A stretch of 64,000 bases of DNA from NCBI GenBank assembly GCA_022826745.1, contig JAJDUI010000010.1, positions 248,001 to 312,000 on the forward strand, in the 5' to 3' direction. The stretch comes from Thermoanaerobaculia bacterium (GTDB taxonomy: Bacteria; Acidobacteriota; Thermoanaerobaculia; Multivoradales; Multivoraceae). The first letter of the stretch is position 1. The number at the start of each line of letters is the position of its first letter. The translations under genes and the position numbers were made by a program. Below, one piece after another: positions 20,917 through 31,300 of the stretch. The notes beneath the pieces are model-generated. The model did not search any database, had not been told where the DNA came from, and was given only the letters and a program-made list of their open reading frames with translations.

Positions 20917-22038
20917 TCACTCGCCTTCGCCATGGTCCTCCGTGCGAGACGCTTCCGGGAATCGGCCGGCCAGGACCATCTCCCGGTAGCGGGACGGGCT
21001 GCAGGCGTAGTTCCTCCTGAACGCCCTGCGAAAACTCCGGCCGAAGGGGTAGCCGACCTTCTTTCCGATATCGAGAATCCTGTCGTCGCTCGCCCTGAGA
21101 AGCCGGGCGGCGCATTCCATCCTCTGGCTAGCCAGCCAGACACCATAGGTGACGCCTACGCGCCTGCGAAAGTACCGCCTGAAGCTGGAAGGTGCGAGCT
21201 CAGCCACCTCCGCCACTCTCTTCACGTCCACATCGCCGCCGAGGTTGCGCAAGACGTGTCTTTGGACCCGCCTCAATCGCTCAAAGTACTCGAAGGGGTC
21301 GGGCGCGGCGCCGACCACGAACTCCGGGGTTACCGGGCCTGTCGGCTCCGGGGTTGCCGGCTCCGGCTGAAGATCGGCTATCGCGAGACCATAACGCTCG
21401 AACCGGTCTACGGGCGCAACATCGACCCGGCGGCGCCATCCCGGCGCCCACTCGACGAAGGTGTGGAACTCGTCGTGCTCGCCGCAAGGGTCGATATGGG
21501 CAGGCAGATACTCCAGGAAGGACTCGTCGAAACGCGTGCCTGCCCGACTGGCCGGAAGGTCGGTTGGAGCGAGCGAACACAGGCGGGCAGCCAGCCCGGC
21601 CCCGAGCATCTGTCGAGCATGCTCGCGGGTGTCCCTGTGCCAGAGCGGGAACACGCCTTCAAGGCCGGTCCCCTGGAGGAGTTGGGTTCGGCGTGCCCTG
21701 CGGCGCGCCGAGAAGAGGTCGCCAAAGGCGATGAAGTCCACGCCCCCCGATCGCAGCTCGACCAGTTCGGCTTGCACCACGGCGTCGTAGTCCGGCGGGT
21801 CGGCTTCCGGATCCACCTCGATCGTCCTCAAAGGCAAGCCCACGGCCCCGGCCTGTTCCGTGAGAAGCTCCATCCTGACGCCATGCAACCAGGATCGTCC
21901 GTCGCCCCTGGTCACGGCGGCCAGGAGACCTCCGACCTCCCAGCGAGAATCCGACCGGAGTGTGTGCAGCGCCCATGCCGCGTCCTTGCCCGAGGTCCAC
22001 CACACCCAGGTCGGTCTCCGCCTCATGGCGACAGCCAC
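20917..22038 (-). CDS. Dph6-type PP-loop ATPase fused to AraC-family DNA-binding domain
   Basis: 373 residues from a GTG at 22038 (ATG at 22026 is possible; GGAGG lies 11 bases before the GTG). Residues 10-215 resemble diphthine-ammonia ligase (Dph6) and its bacterial relatives: PP-loop SGKD at 16-19, 'FIAFGDLFS' near 102-110, 'VFPLWHRDT' near 129-137 and the signature DPCGEHDEFHTF at 183-194. After a Pro-rich linker (224-240), residues 250-355 form an AraC/XylS domain with two helix-turn-helices (about 272-292 and 320-343, 'ILDIGKKVGYPFGRSFRRAFRR'). Dph6 adenylates its substrate in diphthamide synthesis, which bacteria lack, so the ATPase part likely senses or modifies something else. It is divergent from Z2-Z3 and upstream of the propeptide/subtilase genes on the same strand, so it may regulate the protease cluster. 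Confidence 0.88.
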   Translation of the reverse strand: MAVAMRRRPTWVWWTSGKDAAWALHTLRSDSRWEVGGLLAAVTRGDGRSWLHGVRMELLTEQAGAVGLPLRTIEVDPEADPPDYDAVVQAELVELRSGGVDFIAFGDLFSARRRARRTQLLQGTGLEGVFPLWHRDTREHARQMLGAGLAARLCSLAPTDLPASRAGTRFDESFLEYLPAHIDPCGEHDEFHTFVEWAPGWRRRVDVAPVDRFERYGLAIADLQPEPATPEPTGPVTPEFVVGAAPDPFEYFERLRRVQRHVLRNLGGDVDVKRVAEVAELAPSSFRRYFRRRVGVTYGVWLASQRMECAARLLRASDDRILDIGKKVGYPFGRSFRRAFRRNYACSPSRYREMVLAGRFPEASRTEDHGEGE

Positions 22039-22306
22039 GGAAAGACGAGCCTCCGCTCAAGACGCATCGGAAGTAGATTATGCGGACACGCCCGGAAGGC
22101 CCGGAGCAGGCGGTTGTCCGCGAGGGTCGGATCTGTCCGGGCAATGATCGTTTCGGTCCGGCCGGTTCCAACCAGCAGCTTGGCAAAGGGTAGCGTCGCA
22201 GCCCGTAGTCGAGTTGGCGGGCTCAGATCTCCTGCTCCTGCCGCCCTTGGAGCTCTCAAGCGCACTTGAGCGGTTCGGTCGCGTGTCCTGCCGGCTCCAG
22301 GCGGTA
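22039..22306. promoter_or_regulatory. Divergent regulatory region between the Dph6-AraC gene and Z2
   Basis: 268 bases between divergent starts. A clean inverted repeat, CTCAAG-CGCA-CTTGAG, occupies 22255-22270, 36 bases before the Z2 start, and is a candidate operator. I see no strong -10/-35 pair. An AraC-type regulator gene sits on one side, as is usual for its own target. Confidence 0.45.
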
Positions 22307-25300
22307 ATGATGTCCGCACTGCCGAATCGCACCGGCCAGACATTCTCGTCACTCGTCCTGTTGCTGGCGTTGATCTGGCCCGCCGTGGCGGATGCTCAGA
22401 CTCTCTTTCGCTTTGAAGGCAGCGTCCCGGAGGAACAGGCGAGAGGGTCACCGAGCGCTGTCGACGCTGGCGCGACCGCAAGGTCACCCACGCCGCGGAA
22501 ACACTCCATAAGCGTCCGCCCCGAGCTGCTGCGAACAGGCCCCCGCCTCCTGGAACTTCCGACACCCGGCGACGGCCCCGCGCTTTTGGCCGAGCGTACG
22601 GCGTTCAAGGACCGCGGTGAGGGCAACGTTTCCTGGGCCGGTCGCCTGATCGGGGCGACTCACGAGACGGTCGTGCTGACTCTTCAGGACGGCTGGCTCA
22701 TCGGGAGCTATGGCGAGCCGGGCCAGTTCAAGTTCGATGTTGCCGCCGAGAACGAAACCGGTTTCGTGACGGAGCCCGACGCGGTCAACGCAGTTGGTTC
22801 CACCGAGCCGCGGGACTGGTGCGACGCCCGACCGCCGCCTTCGCCCCGCCTGACCCCAACGAATCCAGCCCCGATCACGGACGCCGCCGCCACCCAGGCG
22901 CCTCCCCGCTCGACAACCGTTACCGCACCTCAAACCTCAGCCACGACCCACCGTTTCGACGTGCTCGTTCTGTACACGCAGGACGCCTCCAACTACTGGA
23001 CCACATCGGACGCCGCCGCCGTCCAGGCCGCCATCGACTACACGAACTCCGTCTGGCGCAACGGATCGTTCGACGCAACGCTTCACCTCGCGCACGCGGC
23101 GCCAGCGCCGGCGCGGTACTCGACCGAGGCAAGAAGAGGCAGGGACTGGCTCGATCCGATCTCCGAGATCGCCGAGATCAAGCTGTTGAGGGAGACGCAC
23201 GAAGCGGACGCGGTCCTGATCTTCATCCACGACGGCTCGAGTTGGGCGCGCTGCGGTGCGGCCTACCTTCGTCTCGGGGATCACCGACCGCAGGACATTT
23301 CTCCCTGGGCGCTGGGGTTCGCCGATCTTGCCTGCCATTCCTCGAGCCGCAGCGGGAACTCCATCTTCGCCCACGAGCTCGGCCACATTCTCGGCGGCAA
23401 CCACGATCCGGAAGGCGGCGGCACGGCGGAGCCCGAGGACGCCGTGTACCCGTACGCCTTCGGCCATACCGACACGGCGCCGGACCCGGACATCGCGACG
23501 ATCATGAGCTACGGAACCCACAACTACGTACGGGAGGCTTACTTCTCCACGGTCCGGATAACGCCGAACAGTTGGAACATCGGCGTCGCGAACCAGCGTG
23601 AGAACGAGCGCGCCCTGCAGCAGACCGTCGGTTCGGCCACGGAAATGAGCGACTACCTGCCGCCGGCGCCTCCTTCGGGACTCACGGGAACCGCGGCGCC
23701 CGCCGGCAGCGGCGCCAGCGTCAGCCTGACCTGGCAGGACAACTCCTCGATAGAGGAGACCTTCGAGGTGCAGTACAGGACCTGGCTGGAATCGTGGGAC
23801 ACCGGCACGCAGGTCGGGGCAACGCTCACCGCGGACACGACCTCCGCCACGCTCACGGGCCTCGCGGCCGCGACCCGCTACGCGTTTCGCGTCGTAGCGA
23901 AGAACACCCACGGATCGAACCGGAGCGACATCTGGTCCGTCCGGACCCCCGGCGACGGACCGCCAACGGCGCCCGGCGATCTGGAAGGCGTCGCTCTGAA
24001 CTCGAACAGTGTGCGTCTGACTTGGACGGACAACGCGCTGGTCGAAGCCGGCTACGACGTCCAGTACGGGACGGACGGCCAGAGCTGGACCACGCGGCAG
24101 TTGCTCGCCGATGTGGAAACCGACACGATCACCGGCCTGACGGCGGCTACGTCCTGGATGTTTCGGGTCGGCGCGCGTAACGCGCATGGCACGGCATTCG
24201 CCGACGCGGTGACCGTCGCGACCGGCGTGCCGGCTGCTCCGACGAATCTCGCAGCCGCTGCCGACGGGGCAACCAGCGTCACCCTGACCTGGACGGATAA
24301 CGCTTCGGATGAAACGGGCTTCCTGATCCAGTACCGCATCGACGGCGCCCCTGGCTGGACGGACTACCCAACCGAGCCCAGTCCTGACACAACCTCCGCA
24401 ACGATCACGGGGCTGACCGCGGGCGCCGACTACGAGTTCCGCGTGTTCGCCAGGAACGGAGCGGCCCTTTCGCAGCCGAGCAACGTGGCGTCGCTGGGCG
24501 GCCTCGGCGCGCCGACGGCCGCTTCGGGACTGACGGCGACCGGCGCGAACTCGGAAAGCGTGGACCTCTCGTGGACCGACAACTCGTCGGACGAGCCGGT
24601 TTTCGATGTCGAGTATCGGACCGGCGGCGGCGCATGGACGACGGTGGCGACCACCGAGCCGGACTGGACGTCCTGGTCCGTGGGCAACCTGAGTCCCAGC
24701 ACGAACTACGACTTTCGGGTCCTGGCGCGCAACGCCGCCGGTTCGGCGGCGAGCAACGTGGTGACCCGAAGGACGGGCCCGGCGGCGCCTTCGCATCTGC
24801 GAGCGGAACGCACCGCGGGACAGTGGCGGCTCCACTGGCAGGACAACTCGGACGACGAGGTCGAGTTCGACGTCTACTACCAGACCGCCAGCGACGAGTG
24901 GGACGACACCTGGGGGTACCTCAAGAGCCCGTCCCGGAACTCCACCTCGACCGACACCGCACTGACGGGCCAGAACTACTTCTTCGTGATGTACGCCTTC
25001 ATCGACAGCGCGAGAACCTCCAGCCCAGGCAACGTCGTCGCCGTGGGCGCCCTTTCTCGGCCCGCGATTCCCCAGGAGGTGGCCGCGTTCGCCGACGGTT
25101 CCACCGCCGCGAACGTCAACTGGCGCGACAACTCCGCCAACGAGGGCGGCTTCAGGGTGCAGCACCGGCGGCTCGTCGCGGGCGAATCTCCCGGCGCCTG
25201 GACCAGTACGGTCGTCGGCGCCGACACCGCCTCGACAACCGTGACCGGTCTGGTCGCGAGCGCAACCTACGAGTTTCGGGTCACCTCCTTCTTCCAGCCA

Positions 25301-28300
25301 ACCGATACGGCCGAAGCCAGCCTCTCGAGAAGCTCGACCTTCACGACCCGAATGCCGCCAGCGGCGCCGACAGGGCTATCCGCCCAGGTCCAGTCCACCA
25401 GCGCGGAACTGGCATGGACCGACAACGCGGCTCATGAGACCGGCTTCAAGGTGGAGTACCGGGAGCGGGGGACTTCGGCGTGGACGCTGTCTTCTTCACC
25501 TTCATCCGACACCGCCCAGGCCACGGTGACCGGCCTCACCACGGGGACCGACTACGAATTCCGGGTCATCGCCACCAACGCCAACGGCGACTCCACCCCA
25601 AGCAACGTCGTGTCCACGGCGCCGGCCGGGCCGCCAGCGGCCCCCTCCGGAGTGACCGTCTCGCCGACCGGTTCCACCAGCGTGACGGTGAGCTGGAGCG
25701 ACAACTCCTCCGACGAGACCGGCTTCGACGTGGAGCACCGCATGGGCTCGAACGCATGGATCACTACGGTGGCGGCCGCCAACGCCACTACGGCTGCAGT
25801 AACCGGCTTGATGGCGAGCGCGTCCTATGAGTTCCGGGTGTCGGCGAGAAATCTCCACGGCTCTGCGCCCAGCTCGGCCGTATCCCTGACGATGCCGCCG
25901 GCGGCGCCTTCCGGCCTCCTCGCCACGCCGGCGAGCTCGACCAGTGTGTCCCTCTCTTGGACCGACGAATCGACGGACGAAACGAGCTTCGCGGTCCAGT
26001 ACCGAGCGTCAACCGGGACCACATGGATCACGTTCGGCGCGGAAGCAGCGGCCGATGCCGAATCGGCCACGGTGACCGGCCTGACCGCAGGGACGTCCTA
26101 TGACTTCCGCGTGCTGGCGAAGCACTCTTCCAACGGTCTCTCGTCGCCAAGCAACGTGGCGGCCGCCACTACGCCGGCCCCGCCGGCGGCAGTCTCGGGA
26201 CTCACGACGACGAGCGTGAACTCGACCAGCGTGGGCCTGTCGTGGACGGACAACTCCTCCGACGAGGCCGGCTTCGACGTCGAGTACCGCACGGGCGGCG
26301 GCTCGTGGACAACCGCGGCAACCACCGAGGCGAACTGGACTTCCTGGCGAGTAGGCAACCTGAACTCCAGCACGGACTACGACTTTCGGGTCGTGGCGCG
26401 CAACGCGAACGGGGCCACGCCGAGCGGCGTCGCGACCCGCGAGACCGGGCCCCCGGCGCCATCCAGCCTGACCGCCAGCAAGAGCGGGGGAACCTGGCGT
26501 CTTGCCTGGCGGGACAACTCCAACGACGAGGCCGAGTTCGACGTCTACTACCAGACGGCCGGCGACGAGTGGGACGGCACCTGGACCTACCTCCAGAGTC
26601 CATCCCGGAACTCGACGTCAACCGACACGGGACTCTCCGGCCAGAACTACTTCTTCACCCTCTTCGCCTATGTGTCGTCGACCCGCTCCTCGAGCCCGAG
26701 CAACATCGCAACCGTGGGCGCCCTGCCGCGTCCCGCGATACCGCAGGAACTCGTCGCCGTTGGCGCCGGATCGACCAGCGCGGATGTGAGCTGGCGGGAC
26801 AACTCGGCGAACGAAGGCGGTTTTCGCGTCGAGTACCGGCGACTGTCGGCGGGCCAGTCTCCCGGTTCGTGGACCGCCTCCGTCGTCGCGGCCGACGTCA
26901 GCTCGGCAACGGCGACCGGCCTGTCCGCGAGCCGGACCTACGAGTTCCGGGTGACTTCCTTCCTCCAGGCCACGGATACCGCGAACGCCAGTCTCTCGCG
27001 CAGCAGCACGTTTGTCATGCGCATGCCGCCCGCCCGTCCGACCAGCCTTCAAGTCCTCCGGCAGTCCACCACGGCAGACCTGGCCTGGACCGACAACGCG
27101 TCTCATGAGACCGGATTCCGCGTGGAGTATCGGGAGCGGGGAAGCCCGGCCTGGACCCTCTCCTCGACCCCGCCGACCGACGCGACGTCGGCGACCGTCT
27201 CAGGTCTCGCGAAGGGCGTCGACTACGACTTTCAGGTCATCGCCTTCAACGCCAACGGCGATTCCACGCCGAGCAACGTGGGCCTCGGCGACGTCACCGA
27301 TACGCTGACCATTGGCGGGCTCTCGAACGCGACCGTCGCCGAGAACGCCGCATGGACCGGGCCGACGCCTTCCACGACCGGCCATCGCGGCGCGGTGACG
27401 TGGACCAAGTCCGGGACGGACGCTGCCGACTTCGGCATCGTCAGCACGACCGGCGTGCTGTCCATGATCGCCCGCGACCATGAAGACGCGGCGGACGATG
27501 ACGAGGACAACGTCTACGAGGTCACGGTCACCGCGACCGACGAGGACAACATCACTGGCTCCGTCGCCATCACGGTCACGGTCACGAACGTGAACGAGGC
27601 GCCGGAGTTCGCCGCTGCGACGACGCTGGCGTTGTCGGTGCCGGAGGGGACGACCGGGAACATCGGCTCGCCAGTCACGGCGACGGACCCGGAGGGCGCG
27701 ACGCTGACCTACAGCCTCAGCGGTACCGATGGCTCGGCGTTCCGGATCTCCTCCGCCGGGCAGATCTCCCTCGCGACCGGCACGGTCCTCAACCACGAAC
27801 AGAAGACCAGCTACAGCTTCAACGTCGTGGCCTCGGAACCCGGCCAGAACCCTCTCACGGCGACTCGCGCGGTCACGCTGACCGTCACCGACGTAGCCGA
27901 GACGATCACCATCAGCGGCCTGGCCAACGCAACTGTTGCCGAGAACGCCGCATGGACGGGGCCGACGCCTACCGCAACCGGACATCGCGGTACGGTGACG
28001 TGGACAAAGTCGGGCACGGACGCGGCCGACTTCGCCATCGTAAGCACGACCGGCGTGCTATCCATGGTGGCGAGAGACCACGAGAATCCGGTCGACGACG
28101 ACCCCGACAACGTCTACGAGGTCACCGTCACCGCGACCGACGAAGACAACATCACCGGCTCCGTCTCCATCATGGTGACCGTCACGAACCTCAACGAACC
28201 GCCGGCCTTCGCGTCGGCGACCACGCTGGCGCTATCAGTGCCGGAGGGAACGACCGGGAACATCGGTTCCCCGGTGACCGCCACGGACCCGGAAGGAGCG

Positions 28301-31300
28301 GCAATCACTTACTCGCTCACTGGTGCGGACGCATCCGCCTTCCAGATCTCCTCCACGGGGCAAATCTCCCTCGCCGCCGGCACCGTGCTCAACCACGAAC
28401 AGAAGGCCAGCTACAGCTTCAACGTCGTCGCCTCCGAGCCAGGCCAGAACCCCCTCACGGCGACCCGCGCGGTCACGCTGACGGTCACCGACGTCGCCGA
28501 GACGATCACCATCAGCGGCCTGGCCAACGCAACTGTTGCCGAGAACGCCGCATGGACCAGTCCGACGCCTACCACCACCGGACATCGCGGTACGGTGACG
28601 TGGACCAAGTCGGGGACGGACGCCGCCGACTTCGCGATCGTCAGCACGACTGGCGTCCTCTCGATGGTGGCGAGAGACCACGAGGATCCGGTCGACGACG
28701 ACCCCGACAACGTCTACGAGGTCACGGTCACCGCCACCGACGAGGACGACATCACCGGCTCGGTCGCCATCACGCTGACCGTGACCAACGTCAACGAACC
28801 GCCGGCCTTCGCTTCGGCGACCACGCTCGCGCTGTCGGCGCCGGAGGGCACAACCGGCAACATCGGCTCGCCGGTCACGGCAACGGACCCCGAGGGCGCG
28901 ACGCTGGCCTACAGCCTCAGCGGCACAGACGCCTCGGCGTTCCAGATCTCTTCAACCGGGCAGATCTCTCTTGCCACCGGCACGATCCTCAACCACGAGC
29001 AGAAAGCCAGCTACAGCTTCAACGTGGTGGCGTCCGAGCCCGGTCAGACACCCCTCACCGCGACTCGCGCCGTGTCCCTGACCGTCACCGACGTCGACGA
29101 GACGATCACCATCAGTGGTTTGGCCAACGCGACCGTCGCCGAGAACGCCGCCTGGACAGGGGCGACGCCGACCACGACCGGCCACCGCGGTGCGGTTACG
29201 TGGACAAAGTCGGGCACGGACGCCGCCGACTTCGCCATCGTAAGCACGACCGGCGTGCTCTCCATGGTGGCAAGGGATCACGAGGACGCGGCAGACGATG
29301 ACGAGGACAACGTCTACGAAGTCACGGTCACCGCGACCGACGAGGACAGCATCACCGGCGCCGTCGCCATCACGGTCACGGTCACGAACGTCAATGAGGC
29401 TCCGCTCTTCGCGTCGGCGACCACACTTGCGCTGTCGGTCCCCGAGGGGACGACCGGCAACATCGGCTCGCCGGTGACCGCCACCGACCCGGAAGGGGCG
29501 GCGCTCACGTACTCGCTCAGCGGCACGGACGCTTCGGCCTTCGAGATCTCCTCCACGGGCCAGATCTCCCTCGCCACCGGCACCGTCCTGAACCACGAGC
29601 AGAAGGCCAGCTACAGCTTCAATGTCGTCGCTTCCGAGCCCGGCCAGACACCGCTCACCGCGACTCGCGCGGTCACCCTGACGGTCACCGACGTCGCCGA
29701 GACAATCACCATCTCCGGCCTCGCCAACGCGTCCGTTGCCGAGAACGCCGCATGGACCGGGCCGACGCCTACCACGACCGGCCACCGCGGTGCGGTTACG
29801 TGGACAAAGTCGGGGACCGACGCCGCCGACTTCGCCATCGTAAGCACGACCGGCGTGCTGTCCATGGTGGCAAGAGACCACGAGGACGCAGTGGACGATA
29901 ACAAGAACAACGTCTACGAGGTCACCGTCACCGCGACCGACGAGGACAGCATCACCGGCGCCGTCGCCATCACGCTGACCGTCACGAACGTGAACGAGGC
30001 TCCGACATTCGCTTCGGCGACCACGCTGGCGCTATCAGTGCCGGAGGGAACGACCGGGAACATCGGTTCCCCGGTCACGGCCACGGACCCGGAAGGGGCG
30101 GCAATCACTTACTCGCTCAGCGGCCCAGACGCCTCGGCGTTCCAGATCTCTTCAACCGGGCAGATCTCTCTTGCCACCGGCACGATCCTCAACCACGAGC
30201 AGAAAGCCAGCTACAGCTTCAACGTCGTTGCCTCCGAACCCGGCCAGGCTCCCCTCACCACAGCTCGTGCGGTCACGCTGACCGTCACCGACGTCGACGA
30301 AACGATCACCATCTCCGGCCTCGCCAACGCAACCGTCGCCGAGAACGCCGCCTGGACCGGGCCGACGCCTTCGATCAGCGGCCATCGCGGCACGGTGACA
30401 TGGACCAAGTCCGGAACCGACGCCGCCGACTTCGCGATCGTCAGCGCGACCGGCGTGCTCTCCATGGTGGCGAGAGACCACGAGGATCCAGTCGACGACG
30501 ACCCCGACAACGTCTACGAGGTCACCGTCACCGCGACGGACGAGGACAACATCACCGGTTCGGCGTCCATCACGGTGACCGTCACCAACGTCAACGAACC
30601 GCCGGCCTTCGCTTCGGCGACGACACTGGCGCTGTCGGCGCCGGAGGGAACGACCGGGAACATCGGCTCGCCGGTCACTGCCACGGACCCGGAAGGCGCG
30701 ACGCTGACCTACAGCCTCAGCGGCACCGATGCCTCGGCCTTCCGGATCTTCTCCACTGGCCAGATCTCCCTCGCCGCCGGCACGGTCCTCAACCACGAGC
30801 AGAAGGCCAGCTACCGCTTCAACGTCGTAGCGTCGGAACCCGGTCAGGCCCCCCTCACCGCGACTCGCACCGTGACCCTGACCGTGACCGACGTCGACGA
30901 GTCCTTGACGATCACTGGTCTCGCAAACGCCATCGTCGCGGAGAACGCCGCCTGGACCGGTCCAACGCCAACCACAACCGGCCACCGAGGCGCAGTTGTA
31001 TGGACCAAGTCCGGAACCGACGCCGCCGACTTCGCGATCGTCAGCGCGACCGGCGTGCTCTCGATGATCGCCCGCGACTACGAGAATCCGGCGGACGACG
31101 ACCGGGACAACATCTACGAAGTCACCGTCACCGCCACCGACGAGGACGGCATCACGGGCTCGGCCGCCATCACTCTCACCGTGACAGACGTGGACGAGGC
31201 GCCCACGCCCGCCGAGCCGCCTGCCGATCCGGGCGAGCCGCCGCCTGCCGCCAACCGGCCGCCGGAGTTCCCGGACCCGACGCCATTGGCGATCCTGGCT

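Noticed and set aside
27299..31200. CRISPR or satellite-like array
   Set aside because: Units are 600 bases, in frame and protein-coding, without spacers.
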